Below are positions 10,069-24,350 of a DNA stretch of 64,000 nucleotides, in pieces. Location: NCBI GenBank assembly GCA_018268755.1, contig JAFDVW010000008.1, positions 171,377-235,376 of the forward strand, in the 5' to 3' direction. Both the position numbers and the translations under genes were made by a program. This stretch comes from Acidobacteriota bacterium. Lineage in GTDB: Bacteria > Acidobacteriota > Terriglobia > Terriglobales > Acidobacteriaceae. The notes under the pieces were generated by a model. It had not been told where the DNA came from. It did not search any database and worked only from the letters and a program-made list of their open reading frames with translations. Every line of letters starts with the position of its first letter. Positions within the stretch are counted from its first letter, which is position 1.

Positions 10069-10992
10069 CTAACGCTCGGTAGTGTCTTCCAATTTTGTCA
10101 CGCTCAGCGCCGCGGCCATGACGTGCTCTTCCCCGGGCGCGAGGGAAACCGCCGCCTCCAGCATATTGCAGGCTTCCACGCAGAGGAACTGCGCCCACTC
10201 GCCGTCCCCCAAATCCGCTATAGCGGCGGCCTTTTCCTGCCAGGGGTTCCACACCACGGTGTTGCGCGAGCCTTGCTTAGTAAGCCGGATGCGTCGTCCC
10301 GCTCCGGGATCGATCACATCCACCCGACCGCTGGTGTTGCGATAGGCACGATCGGTCTGCGCAGAAAATTCGATGGCGCCCCCTTGCACCTTCTCCCGGT
10401 TGGCGTCCGTGTTGTCCAGAAAATGCACGCCCTCCAGCCCTCCCACCCGCGCCTGCGCCGCATTCGTGACTCGGTTATAGGTATGCAGGGCTTCTTCGTA
10501 GCGGAAAGGCGAGGCTCCGGTATTTCTGCACACCAGCTCCATGCGGAGTTCCGGGCCAAAGCTGACGCGGTGCTCCAGGCGAAATTCCCCCGGCCACCAG
10601 CGGCGCGTATGTTCATCGCTCTGGGTGAACAGTGTGACCACGGTCCCGCCGTCGCGCTCGGCGATGGATGCCAACTGCCACAAGCGGGTGCGCACAAAAC
10701 CATGGGCCGGGGCCTTGGCATCGTCCGCCTTGTTGCGGAACCAGGGAAAGCAGATGGGCACTCCGCCCCGAATGGCTTGCCCTTCCTGCCAATGCGCCCG
10801 GGAACTCAGAAACAGCGCGTCCTCGAAGCCCTTGGGCTTCCAGGAAGTCACGTGAGCGCCGTAAAGATAGACCTCACCTGTCCCCCAGGCCCCGGAAACG
10901 CGGACGCAAGGAAGTCCGCCGTGGCCCTCAGCAATCTGCGCCAAACCGGGAATACCATATTGGCCATCCAACTGCGCTGCGAGTGTTGTCAT
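10069..10992 (-). CDS. D-hexose-6-phosphate mutarotase (YeaD-like)
   Basis: An aldose-1-epimerase superfamily protein of 307 residues that speeds interconversion of alpha and beta anomers of hexose-6-phosphates. Typical motifs are YLYGAHVTSWKP near the N-terminus, FLSSRAHWQEGQAIRGGVP, ICFPWF, and VVWNPWQEKA near the C-terminus. ATG 10992 (MTTLAAQLDG) has AGAGGAG immediately upstream and is chosen over the longer frame that starts at 11040. It heads the minus-strand series with kdsC, tal and HAD and is divergent from glgP. A role in passing glucose-6-P to Zwf and Pgi is a reasonable inference. Confidence 0.88.
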   Translation of the reverse strand: MTTLAAQLDGQYGIPGLAQIAEGHGGLPCVRVSGAWGTGEVYLYGAHVTSWKPKGFEDALFLSSRAHWQEGQAIRGGVPICFPWFRNKADDAKAPAHGFVRTRLWQLASIAERDGGTVVTLFTQSDEHTRRWWPGEFRLEHRVSFGPELRMELVCRNTGASPFRYEEALHTYNRVTNAAQARVGGLEGVHFLDNTDANREKVQGGAIEFSAQTDRAYRNTSGRVDVIDPGAGRRIRLTKQGSRNTVVWNPWQEKAAAIADLGDGEWAQFLCVEACNMLEAAVSLAPGEEHVMAAALSVTKLEDTTER

Positions 10993-11237
10993 GTTCTCCT
11001 CTGAAGTTCTATCAGAATACAAAAAAGCGCGCCCGAGCAAGGCTTGACAGATGAAATGGAAGCGAAGAGAGTGCAGGCAGGCCCGGCCTCAAGTCCTCGG
11101 CTCTGCAATCATCCGGCGGTTGTTATCCACAGAATGCCCGCCGCGATCTGCGGAAACAGCGCGCCGGCCGGATAAAATTTCTCCACTTCTTGCACTGAGC
11201 AACCCCGGGCCTTCATCTATACCTGAGCGAGGACTGC

Positions 11238-13750
<2,513 letters not shown>

Positions 13751-13766
<16 letters not shown>

Positions 13767-15427
13767 AAAAGTCCGGCCCCACACTCTCGCCGCTCGCGGG
13801 AAAACCTGCCCCGAAGGAAATGCTGGTGGATGTGGCGCGCCTGCAGAAGGAATATTTCGAGCGCCGGCCCGAGGTCACGGACCGCACCCAGCTGGTCGCC
13901 TTTGGCACCAGCGGACATCGCGGCTCGTCCCTGCACGGCTCCTTCAACGAAGCGCATATCCTGGCCATTACCCAGGCCATCTGCGAATACCGCCGCGCCC
14001 AGGGGATCGACGGCCCCCTCTACATGGGGAAAGACACGCATGGACTCTCCGCGCCGGCGCAGCGCACCGCGCTCGAAGTCCTGGCCGCCAATGAAGTGGA
14101 GACGATCCTGCAGGAAAAGGACGGAGTCACGCCGACCCCCGTCATCTCGCACGCCATCCTGGTGTACAACCGGGGCCGCAAAGACCATCTGGCGGATGGC
14201 ATCGTCATCACCCCTTCCCACAACCCTCCGGAAGACGGTGGCTTCAAATACAATCCGCCCAACGGCGGTCCGGCCGACACCGATGTCACCGGATGGGTGC
14301 AGAACCGCGCCAACGATTTATTGCGCGCCGGCAATAAGGATGTAAAGCGCATGCCCTTGGAGAAGGCCATGCGTGCTGCCAGCACGCACCAGGAAGATTT
14401 CATTCTGCCCTATGTCCACGATCTCAAAAACATCGTGGACATGGATGCTCTCCGCGCGGCAAAACTCAAACTTGCGGTGGACCCGCTGGGCGGGGCCTCG
14501 CTGCCCTATTGGGACCCCATCAATTCCATCTATGGGATTGACATCGCCGTGGTCAACCCGGTGCTCGACCCAGCCTTTTCCTTCATGACGGTCGATCATG
14601 ACGGAAAAATTCGCATGGACTGTTCCAGTCCTTACGCCATGGCGCGGCTGGTGGGATTGAAAGATCAATATCAAGTGGCGTTCGCCAACGATCCGGACGC
14701 CGACCGCCACGGCATCGTCACCCCCAGCGCGGGCCTGATGAATCCCAATCACTATCTGGCGGTGGCCATCCAGTATCTGCTGACCCATCGGCCGCAGTGG
14801 CGGCAGGATTCAGCTGTGGGCAAAACCCTGGTCAGCAGCAGCATGATTGACCGCGTAGTGCAGAAGTTTGGCCGCCGGTTGTGCGAAGTGCCGGTGGGAT
14901 TCAAATGGTTTGTCTCCGGGCTGGTCGATGGTTCGTTTTGCTTCGGCGGGGAGGAAAGCGCCGGCGCCAGCTTCTTGCGCCGCGACGGCTCCGCCTGGAC
15001 GACCGATAAAGATGGCTTGATCATGGACCTGCTGGCGGCGGAAATCGCCGCCCGTACCAGCAAAGATCCCGGGGAGCACTATCGCGCGCTGACCGCGGAA
15101 TTCGGCACCCCGCACTACACGCGCATTGACGCCCCGGCCACTCCTGAACAGAAAACCCGCCTGCAAAAACTCGCGCCGGAGGCAGTCAAGGAATCCAACC
15201 TGGCCGGCGAGCCCATCACCGCCAAGCTGACCCAGGCCCCAGGCAACCAAGCGCCCATCGGCGGTCTCAAGGTCACGGCCGAAAATGGGTGGTTTGCCGC
15301 CCGCCCTTCCGGCACGGAGAATATTTATAAGATCTACGCGGAGAGTTTCCGGAGCGAGTCGCACTTGCGGGCCATCGTGAGCGAAGCCCAAGCCATGGTG
15401 GACCACGCGCTGAGCAGCGGATCGTGA
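13751..15427 (+). CDS. pgm: Phosphoglucomutase (alpha-D-glucose specific)
   Basis: Interconverts glucose-1-phosphate and glucose-6-phosphate, linking GlgP to Pgi and Zwf. [18 protein letters not shown] is the N-terminal substrate loop, [15 protein letters not shown] (about residue 154) has the phosphorylated Ser, [10 protein letters not shown] is the metal loop, and [16 protein letters not shown] is the C-terminal phosphate-binding loop. ATG 13751 ([10 protein letters not shown]) gives 558 residues, like E. coli Pgm. The open frame extends upstream inside glgP, but that part is not family-like. It is translationally coupled to glgP. Confidence 0.96.
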
Positions 15428-15518
15428 AATTCGCGGGCCGCCAGGTCCCGCTCTATCGCGGTGCTCGCGGGGGAATACCCCGGATTTTCCGCAATTCAAG
15501 AAAAAGAAGGGACCGCAT

Positions 15519-16805
15519 TTACCAGTAGTAGGTGGCCACCACGCGAGGGGGCCCGGCCACCGTGTCGGTCACCACGGTTTCCAGGACTACCTGCATGTTC
15601 TTCTTCTGCCAGTCGGAGGGCGCCGAACGCAGAGCCTCCTGCAGAAAATCTTCCCGCGAGACAAACTCTCCGGCAACGCGCGTACCGTGCCCTCCTACTC
15701 CGGCCAGGGCGATCAACAACTGGCCGGTCTTGGAGTCCAGGACGCGGGTCACAACAGCGTAATCGTGAGTGGGCTCCCCGCTGGCATTGCGCTGGCAGAA
15801 CCAGGTCCTGCCCTGAGGAATCCGTTCTTCAATCACTGGGACCCCATTTTTCTCGGTAAATGCGAAATGCAAATTGGAAGTCAATTGCAGGGTCCAGTGA
15901 TTATTGAAGGCCCCGACCAGGATGGAAGGCGAGTTGCGCAGGTCTTCGAACGAGTAGGTAGCGCCGATCCGCACCTGGCTGGGTTTATTGATGCGCGTGA
16001 AAAGCCCGGAGAGGAGGGCCGTGGCCTGCGTGTCGCCAATGGCCACTCCGAATTCATTCTGCCGGACCATGTCTCCCCAGGTCAGTTTGGTCTGGGGATC
16101 CAAGGGCAGGGGCTCGCTCAGACGATCCAGTTCCGATTGAAAAGCGCTGGGATGCTTTTGCGTGAATTTTTTATAAAGTTCATCCGAAGGACGATAGACC
16201 TCGGTCCGGCCCAGGCAGATCAATACCGGCTGTGAGGTAGAAAAGATAGGCGCCCAGAACTCGTTCAGCACCGAACGCGTTGCTTTGGCGGGAGAAGCTT
16301 TGAACGCAACCTCGGCGGTACCCAGGACAGCGAGGATTCCCAGGGCCGTCAACAGCCAGGGCACCCAGCGGGGCCTGCGGCGCGGGGTAACACCCTCGTG
16401 CCCTAAGCTTTCCTGTTCCCAGTGGAACTCGGGGGCATAGGAGCCGACCGGCAACTCGATCCGGACCGCCGTGGGAGTGGGCACAGCGTGGTAATACTGC
16501 TCCAGCCTCCGCCGTACTTCTCCCGCCTGCACGCGCACCACGGGATCGTCGCCGGTCGCGTATCCGGCCGGACGCTGAAAGACCTCCACCCCGATGGTGC
16601 GTTCCTTTAGAAGATCGTCGCGATGGTCCAGCTTATGCAGGACAACGTAGGAGAGAAATTGCTTGCCTCGGCTGCTATTGCGAAAAGGCCGGCTGCTCAG
16701 GATGTTTTCCAGCTCGAGAAGGACAGCACTCCTGGCCACGTTCTCAGGCGGACTCGCCACCCCGTGGGATCCCGGGACCTCAACGACTTGAGTTCGTGTC
16801 GCCAT
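15519..16805 (-). CDS. Membrane-anchored hypothetical protein
   Basis: 428 residues of unknown function. Residues 25-135 form a conserved-looking block with SSRGKQFLSYVVLHKL, LLKERTIGVEVFQRPAGY and DPVVRVQAGEVRRRLEQYY, ending in PVGSYAPEF. The pattern recalls the N-terminal module of large paralogous families in acidobacteria, often read as winged-helix or adenylate-cyclase-associated. One membrane helix follows after RRRPRWVPWLL (about 145-165). The remaining 260 residues are predicted outside the cytoplasm, so the topology would put the N-terminal module inside as a sensor or regulator. It is divergent from the TonB receptor, and a role in its control is speculative. Confidence 0.75.
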   Translation of the reverse strand: MATRTQVVEVPGSHGVASPPENVARSAVLLELENILSSRPFRNSSRGKQFLSYVVLHKLDHRDDLLKERTIGVEVFQRPAGYATGDDPVVRVQAGEVRRRLEQYYHAVPTPTAVRIELPVGSYAPEFHWEQESLGHEGVTPRRRPRWVPWLLTALGILAVLGTAEVAFKASPAKATRSVLNEFWAPIFSTSQPVLICLGRTEVYRPSDELYKKFTQKHPSAFQSELDRLSEPLPLDPQTKLTWGDMVRQNEFGVAIGDTQATALLSGLFTRINKPSQVRIGATYSFEDLRNSPSILVGAFNNHWTLQLTSNLHFAFTEKNGVPVIEERIPQGRTWFCQRNASGEPTHDYAVVTRVLDSKTGQLLIALAGVGGHGTRVAGEFVSREDFLQEALRSAPSDWQKKNMQVVLETVVTDTVAGPPRVVATYYW

Positions 16806-17048
16806 GGCACCGAACTATTTTCCCCGACTGGTGTATCACGGTTGCTTTTGCCTTGTCACGCCACATCTCTGGGTTACTTTTCGGCTTCCTGGAGCCCCCT
16901 CCGACCCACCGCAAAACAGCCTGTAAATCCATGAAAAATAACGAGCTTTACAGTATCTAACCGTGAGCTACTTGTGCCTGAGGGCGGACCGATCTAAACC
17001 TCACGACAGGCCAAGTGTGTAACCCCGGCGGTGTTTCCTGGCGGTACT

Positions 17049-17062
17049 TGTAAACGTTTGCA
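17049..17062. promoter_or_regulatory. LacI-family operator candidate upstream of the TonB receptor
   Basis: TGTAAACGTTTGCA is a near-perfect 14-base palindrome with the central CG of LacI/CcpA-type operators (pattern TGnAAnCGnTTnCA). It ends about 65 bases before the receptor start. It lies in the 321-base divergent gap 16806-17126, where nothing else was recognised apart from a GGAGG site before the receptor ATG. It suggests sugar-dependent control of the receptor. No LacI gene is in the window. Confidence 0.45.
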
Positions 17063-17126
17063 ATTTTCTCTGGAACCCAAAGCTCAATTTGGCGAACGGC
17101 TCTCCACCGATCGCTTCGGAGGATTC

Positions 17127-20100
17127 ATGCATCGCAGCTCAATGACCTTGCTTTCAAGAATGAGACCTTTTGGCCTCACCTGGGTGGTGCTTTTCTGCCT
17201 GACCGCGACAAGCCTGTGGGCGCAGATTACCGGGACCTTGACCGGGACGGTATATGACCAAAGCGAAGCGGTCGTCCCCAGGGCCAGGATCTCCCTGCAG
17301 AACCAGTCCACCCACGACAACCGGCAAACTACCAGCAATGAAGCTGGGTATTTTGCGTTTGCCGGGGTGGTCCCCGGCACTTACACCCTGCGGGTGGAAT
17401 CGCCCAATTTCAAAACCTGGCAGCGGGCTGAAATCGTCATGAGTCCGGGCGACAGCCGCAATCTTTCCGACATCCTGCTGCAGGTCGGGAATTCCAACGA
17501 AACGGTGAGCGTGGAAGCCGTGGCCGGCGAGGTCAAACCGGTGGACTCGGCGGAACGTTCCGCCCTGCTGACGCCCAAAGATATCGATCAGCTGGCCTTG
17601 CTCAGCCGCAACGTCTCTGAGCTCCTGAAAGTGTTGCCCGGAGTCACCACCGCGCCCAATGGCGCATTCAGCAACAGCACGCAGTTCAACTTCAGCACCG
17701 CCGGGGCCAATGGCAGCGCGGTCGGCGTGGGCCTGAATGCCAATGGGGTCCCCAACCGCGGGGGCACCAGCTTCACCTCCGACGGGGCCAACATCATCGA
17801 CGTGGGCTGCAACTGCTGGTCGACCGCGACAGTGAACCCAGAAATGACCCAGGAAGTGAAAGTGCAGACTTCGAATTTCGGCGCCGACTCCAACCATGGG
17901 CCGGTGGTGATCAACGCCATCAGCAAGTCAGGGGGCTCGGCTTATCATGCCGAGGCCTACTTCAATGCCCGCAACGGAGTTTTGAATTCCAACTCCTGGG
18001 AAAACAACCACAACCACGTGGTCCGGCCGGACGAGGCCTACTACTACCCCGGCGGCAACATCGGGGGGCCGGTCCCCTTTACCCACAAGAAACTGCTCTT
18101 CTGGGCGGGCTTTGAATATTTCTGGCAGAAAACCGGCTCGGACAATCCCCTGAAGTCCTATATCCCTACCGCGGACATGCTGAGTGGAAACTTCGGTCCC
18201 ACCCCGGCCAATCTGGCGCTTTGTCCGGATGGCTTTAGCACCTCGGCCAACGACTGGTGCCGCAGCATTGACGGCAGCATCGCGCCCGATGGCACGGTGA
18301 TTTCCGGTACCCAAATTCCTTCTCAGTATCTCGACCCGGGCGCGGCCGCAATGCTTTCCGTGTTGCCCGCGGCCAACGCCGATCCCGCCAGCAACGGCGG
18401 CTACAACTACTTCCAGCCGGTGACCAGCCAGCACAATCCTTACATGCTGCGCACCCGCCTGGACTATAACTTTAGCGAGAACACAAAGTTCTACGTTTCC
18501 TATCAGTATGCCAAGGACAATGCTCCCTGGAACGGCAACGCTCACATCTGGTGGGTACCACAGAATGCCGTGGAATTCCCCGGTGGCGGCGGGGTCAGCC
18601 CCAACATCTCCAAGACCCTGACCGGGCACTTCCTGCATGTGTTCAGTCCATCGTTGACCAATGAGTTCACCGCGTCCTGGTCCTTTGGCGACAATCCGCA
18701 AAAGCCCAACGACTTCAACCGCGTGCTGCGCAGCACCATTGGATGGCCCGGTCCCGACACCGCAGGTCCCGGCGCCAACTATGGCTCGGTGTACAACACC
18801 GGGGTGCAGATGATGCCCTCCTGGAACACTTACTACAACGGCGCGGCTTTTCCCGATTTCTCCCAGTTTGATGGTTTTGAAAATCCGGCCGGCGCCTTTG
18901 ACACCCGCAAGCAGACGCCTACCTTTTCGGATGATCTGACCAAAGTGTGGCGCTCCCATACCATCAAGCTGGGCGCCTTCACGGAAACCGTGGGGAACCT
19001 GCAACAAGCCAACACTTTCCCCAACGGCGTTTTCTCTTTCAATCCAGGACAAAACCCCAGTGCGATTGGCGGCGCCACCATCGGTTCGTTGAATCCGGTG
19101 GCCCAGTTCGTCATGGGGATTGCCAGCGGTTATCAGCAGGACAGCCTGGCGCCTATTTCGGACCTGGCGGCACGCACCACGTCCTTCTACGCCATGGATT
19201 CCTGGAAGGCCAGCAAGCGCCTGACCTTCGATATCGGTTTCCGTTTTGACCATATCGGACGATGGTATGACCGGAATGGCATCGGCATGGCGGTGTGGCT
19301 GCCCGGACGGCTGCAGAGCGACGTGGCTGCCAACAAGCCTTTCCCCGGCATCTGGTGGCATGCCATCGATCCGGGAATTCCGCTGGGTGGCTCGCCTACG
19401 CGTGCCCTCTTTGTGTCCCCCCGTATGGGAATGTCGTGGGACATCTTCGGGACCGGCAAGACGGTGGTACGCGGAGGTTGGGGATCATATCGCTGGAACG
19501 ATCAGTACAACGACTATGCCGGCCCGCTGCAACTTTCCCTGGGACGGCAGACGTATAACCTAGCCGGCCAGACCAACGTGCCGATCTCGCAAGTGGGCCT
19601 GTTGGGCGCTTCCTCGGCCTGGACGCCCAGTTCGGCCTACACCGCCAACCCCGGCGACCACGAGTCGCCTGTGACCTATGCCTACAGCTTTACCATCTCC
19701 CAGCAAACTCCCTGGAATTCCCTGCTGGAAGTGGCCTATGTCGGCAACAGCAACGCCAACCTGCTCATGGGCGGGCAGAATGGCGCGGCCACCGGAGGAG
19801 AGTGGACCAATGTCAATCGGGTGCCACTGGGCGCCTTGTTTGGTCCCGATCCCATCACCAACGTGGTGTCGGCGAATCCGGAAAACGTTGCGGTCAACCC
19901 GGGAGGCGTCGCCACCGGCAATCAGCTGCAGGACTACTTCCCTTACGGGACCGTCTACGGCACGCAGCCCATCTACATGACGCAGCACGTCGGCTACTCC
20001 AATTACAACGCGCTGCAAACCAGCTGGCTGAAACGCGCCGGACGCCTGGCCTTCAACCTGAACTACACCTGGTCCAAGAACCTGGACCTCAATCACAACA

Positions 20101-20894
20101 TCGACGCATTCTCGGTACATGGTAACTATGGCGTCTCCAACATCGATCGGCCGCACGTCATCAACACCTCGTACTCCTACAGCGCGGGCAATCTCTACCA
20201 CGGCGGCATGAAGTTCCTGGCCGGCGCGGTGAATGACTGGACCATTTCCGGGATCACCACCTGGCAAGCCGGGGGGAACCTGCAAGCGTTGTACAACCCC
20301 AACCTCAGCCTGCAGCTGAACTACATTTGTCCCGATGACGGCGCCAGCAGCGGAGCCGGATGCGTGGCCAATCCCAGCTTTGGCGATCCGGGCGAAGCCC
20401 GCTGGGTCCTGCCTTCAGGAGTGAGTTCCGGGTTCGGCGTGCCCACCTATTTCGGGACGGTGGCCAGTGCAGCCAACCAGGGATTCATGGCCATCATGCC
20501 GCAAACCAGCTGCAATCCCAGCAGCGGAGGCGGCGACCAGCATATCAATCCCTCCTGCTTCCAGGTGCAGGCCCCCGGAGTCGTAGGTCCGCGGCAGTAC
20601 GCGTACCTGGGCGCGCCCGCGTATTCCAACTGGGACCTGGCCGTCTTCAAGACCTTCCGCATCAGCGAGCGGCAAAGTGTGCAGTTCCGCTTCTCGGCCT
20701 TCAACTTCCTGAACCATCCGCTGCCGCAGTTCAGCGGATCAAACCAGCTCCAGCTGAAATACAACAAGGTGTACCAGGGAGATGCGGCCTTTGATTCCAC
20801 CGCCTTTGCCCTGGCCACACCGGCGTCTTACGGGCTTACTGACACCAAGACCGGACGGCGGCAAATCCAGTTGGGACTGAAGTACACTTTCTAG
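17127..20894 (+). CDS. Oar-like TonB-dependent receptor
   Basis: An outer-membrane receptor of about 1255 residues. ATG 17127 has GGAGG 5 bases upstream and gives a clear signal peptide ending near LWAQ (residue 33). A carboxypeptidase-regulatory-like beta domain follows (about 35-120: TGTVYDQSEAVVPRARI through PGTYTLRVE). A plug-type region comes next (about 150-270), then a long beta-barrel that ends in the aromatic LGLKYTF. TonB-dependent Oar-like proteins of this length are abundant in acidobacteria and are linked to uptake of complex sugars or peptides, but the ligand is unknown. It is monocistronic, followed by a strong terminator, and preceded by a LacI-type operator candidate. Confidence 0.9.
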   Translation: MHRSSMTLLSRMRPFGLTWVVLFCLTATSLWAQITGTLTGTVYDQSEAVVPRARISLQNQSTHDNRQTTSNEAGYFAFAGVVPGTYTLRVESPNFKTWQRAEIVMSPGDSRNLSDILLQVGNSNETVSVEAVAGEVKPVDSAERSALLTPKDIDQLALLSRNVSELLKVLPGVTTAPNGAFSNSTQFNFSTAGANGSAVGVGLNANGVPNRGGTSFTSDGANIIDVGCNCWSTATVNPEMTQEVKVQTSNFGADSNHGPVVINAISKSGGSAYHAEAYFNARNGVLNSNSWENNHNHVVRPDEAYYYPGGNIGGPVPFTHKKLLFWAGFEYFWQKTGSDNPLKSYIPTADMLSGNFGPTPANLALCPDGFSTSANDWCRSIDGSIAPDGTVISGTQIPSQYLDPGAAAMLSVLPAANADPASNGGYNYFQPVTSQHNPYMLRTRLDYNFSENTKFYVSYQYAKDNAPWNGNAHIWWVPQNAVEFPGGGGVSPNISKTLTGHFLHVFSPSLTNEFTASWSFGDNPQKPNDFNRVLRSTIGWPGPDTAGPGANYGSVYNTGVQMMPSWNTYYNGAAFPDFSQFDGFENPAGAFDTRKQTPTFSDDLTKVWRSHTIKLGAFTETVGNLQQANTFPNGVFSFNPGQNPSAIGGATIGSLNPVAQFVMGIASGYQQDSLAPISDLAARTTSFYAMDSWKASKRLTFDIGFRFDHIGRWYDRNGIGMAVWLPGRLQSDVAANKPFPGIWWHAIDPGIPLGGSPTRALFVSPRMGMSWDIFGTGKTVVRGGWGSYRWNDQYNDYAGPLQLSLGRQTYNLAGQTNVPISQVGLLGASSAWTPSSAYTANPGDHESPVTYAYSFTISQQTPWNSLLEVAYVGNSNANLLMGGQNGAATGGEWTNVNRVPLGALFGPDPITNVVSANPENVAVNPGGVATGNQLQDYFPYGTVYGTQPIYMTQHVGYSNYNALQTSWLKRAGRLAFNLNYTWSKNLDLNHNIDAFSVHGNYGVSNIDRPHVINTSYSYSAGNLYHGGMKFLAGAVNDWTISGITTWQAGGNLQALYNPNLSLQLNYICPDDGASSGAGCVANPSFGDPGEARWVLPSGVSSGFGVPTYFGTVASAANQGFMAIMPQTSCNPSSGGGDQHINPSCFQVQAPGVVGPRQYAYLGAPAYSNWDLAVFKTFRISERQSVQFRFSAFNFLNHPLPQFSGSNQLQLKYNKVYQGDAAFDSTAFALATPASYGLTDTKTGRRQIQLGLKYTF

Positions 20895-20905
20895 CCCGAG
20901 TACAC

Positions 20906-20936
20906 GCGGAGGGCCGGCCACGGCCCTCCGCTTTTT
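20906..20936 (+). terminator. Rho-independent terminator after the TonB receptor
   Basis: GCGGAGGGCCG (20906-20916) pairs perfectly with CGGCCCTCCGC (20921-20931) across a 4-base loop and is followed by five T. It ends the receptor transcript 12 bases after the stop codon. Confidence 0.92.
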
Positions 20937-21142
20937 GCACTGCTTCCCTTGCTGCTATTTTTCCCAGACGGCCGCCAACCGCTCCGCCCTGCCGGCAGTC
21001 CCCAAGCAAGCGAACACCGCCTTGTCTTTATTGCGCTGCGCAGCCGATTTTTCGCATAGAATTTAGCGGGCGCGAACGAAATCGGTAGTCCGAAGTGTTG
21101 GCGCTGCAATGCGGCCTAGCTGCCCGATCCCAAATTCCAGGC

Positions 21143-22927
<1,785 letters not shown>

Positions 22928-22960
22928 ATGCCCGGGGCCCCAGCCCCGTCGACAAAGGAT

Positions 22961-22966
22961 TACAAT
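22961..22966 (+). promoter_or_regulatory. Putative -10 box directly before thiG
   Basis: TACAAT lies 7 bases before the thiG ATG, with AAGGGCC between them. Like glgX, this arrangement would give a leaderless or nearly leaderless mRNA. The -35 region is not convincing, and thiG may also be read through from the acyl-CoA ligase gene. Confidence 0.3.
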
Positions 22967-22973
22967 AAGGGCC

Positions 22974-23747
22974 ATGACGGATTCCTTGCTGATTGCCGGA
23001 CGCGAATTCCGCTCCCGTCTGATCGTGGGTACGGGAAAATATAAGTCCTTCCAGGAAAATGCGCGCGCCCTCGAAGCCAGCGGCGCCGATATGGTGACGG
23101 TAGCGGTGCGCCGGGTGAACCTCGATCGCAGCAAAGAGTCACTGCTGGACTACATCGATCCCAAGAAATACTTTTTGCTGCCCAACACGGCGGGGTGTTA
23201 CACCGCTGACGATGCCATCCGCACCGCGCGGCTGGGCCGCGAAGTCGGTCTCTCCGACTGGGTGAAGCTGGAAGTCATCGGCGATGAGGCCACGCTTTAT
23301 CCCGATGTGCAGGCCACCCTGGAAGCCACTCGCGTCCTGGTAAAGGAAGGCTTTACGGTTCTCCCCTATACCTCAGATGATGTGGTATTTGCCAAGCGCC
23401 TGCTGGACGCCGGAGCGAGCGCCATCATGCCCCTGGGCGCACCTATTGGCAGCGGCCTGGGCATTCAGAATGCGGCCAACATTCGCATCTTGCGGGAAGT
23501 GATTACCGGTGTGCCGTTGATTCTCGACGCGGGCGTGGGTACAGCCTCCGACGCTGCCATCGCCATGGAGCTGGGGGCCGATGCCGTGCTGATGAATACC
23601 GGGATTGCCGCCGCGCAGGAGCCGGTAGAGATGGCCGAGGCCATGAAGCATGCGGTGATCGCCGGCCGCAAGGCGTATCTGGCGGGACGCATGCCCAAGA
23701 AACTCTACGCGACGGCCAGCTCTCCGCTGGAAGGCGTGGTTCGCTAA
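22974..23747 (+). CDS. thiG: Thiazole synthase
   Basis: Condenses 1-deoxy-xylulose-5-P, dehydroglycine and ThiS-thiocarboxylate into the thiazole phosphate of thiamine. The 257 residues form one ThiG TIM barrel. [51 protein letters not shown] (Schiff-base Lys) and [20 protein letters not shown] are textbook. It is unusual that neither thiS nor any other thiamine gene is adjacent and no TPP riboswitch motif was seen upstream. Confidence 0.96.
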   Translation: MTDSLLIAGREFRSRLIVGTGKYKSFQENARALEASGADMVTVAVRRVNLDRSKESLLDYIDPKKYFLLPNTAGCYTADDAIRTARLGREVGLSDWVKLEVIGDEATLYPDVQATLEATRVLVKEGFTVLPYTSDDVVFAKRLLDAGASAIMPLGAPIGSGLGIQNAANIRILREVITGVPLILDAGVGTASDAAIAMELGADAVLMNTGIAAAQEPVEMAEAMKHAVIAGRKAYLAGRMPKKLYATASSPLEGVVR

Positions 23748-23755
23748 GACAACCT

Positions 23756-23854
23756 GTGGCGCGGGCAGGAGTGCCCGCGCCACAGTAGTTGCTCCAAAAT
23801 TCAGCGACAGGAAGACTTCGTAAGTTTGCGTGGGCAGGAGTTCCCGCGCTACAG
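23756..23854. repeat. Two GC-rich REP-like hairpins
   Basis: The first is a perfect 12-base inverted repeat GTGGCGCGGGCA / TGCCCGCGCCAC (23756-23783) around GGAG. The second, at about 23828-23854, is a degenerate copy with TTCCCGCGCTAC. They lie between the convergent genes thiG and the ftsB-like gene. The same GCGGGCA...TGCCCGC core recurs at 26034, 35254 (variant), 35940 and 56593. Confidence 0.8.
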
Positions 23855-23879
23855 GAGTTGCACATATTTTGGTGCAGGT

Positions 23880-24350
23880 CTATTTGCGGGCGGCTTTGTT
23901 TTCCGGCGCAGGCGGGGCGGCGGGGCGGGGCGCGACGTAAACAACCTCTCCCGGGCGGGCATAGTGGAGCTGCTCACGAGCTTCTTTTTCAATGGTTTGT
24001 GGATTGGTCTTCAAGTTTTGGATTTGCCCCAGGGTGCGCTGATTTTCCAGCTGCAGTTCCTGCACGCTCTTCTGCAATTCCTGGTACTCCGATTTCTTCT
24101 GGCGATAGACCACCATGCCATTGGCGCCGAGCAGGACGTGCAGAGAGAGCCATACCGTCACCACAACCACGCCCACGGTGGCCAGACGGCGGCGCGAAGC
24201 GTAGAACCACGACATCAGCGGCTGGGCCCGCTCCAGGGTTCGCCCCGCCAGGGCTTCTGCCCTGGGAGCGCTGTCCACCAGGGCACGCAGACCATCCTCG
24301 GGCCGAGGAAGAACACGAATTTTGGGGGAGCGGATTACTCGAAGATCCAT
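23880..24350 (-). CDS. Septum formation initiator (FtsB/DivIC-like)
   Basis: 156 residues with a bitopic layout: about 55 cytoplasmic residues, one membrane helix (ATVGVVVVTVWLSLHVLL, about 56-74), then a periplasmic coiled coil (KKSEYQELQKSVQELQLENQ). It ends in EKEAREQLHYARPGEVVYV, the signature tail of the FtsB/DivIC family. These proteins bind FtsL and FtsQ/DivIB in the divisome. The long cytoplasmic N-terminus and Pro/Ala-rich C-terminus are longer than in FtsB of E. coli. It is isolated, convergent with thiG. Confidence 0.85.
   Translation of the reverse strand: MDLRVIRSPKIRVLPRPEDGLRALVDSAPRAEALAGRTLERAQPLMSWFYASRRRLATVGVVVVTVWLSLHVLLGANGMVVYRQKKSEYQELQKSVQELQLENQRTLGQIQNLKTNPQTIEKEAREQLHYARPGEVVYVAPRPAAPPAPENKAARK

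Noticed and set aside
11123..11131. TTATCCACA, a perfect DnaA box
   Set aside because: It is alone between the mutarotase and glgP genes, with no cluster of boxes, no AT-rich unwinding region and no dnaA or dnaN nearby, so no origin is claimed. A TTTTCCACA near 55246 is also isolated.
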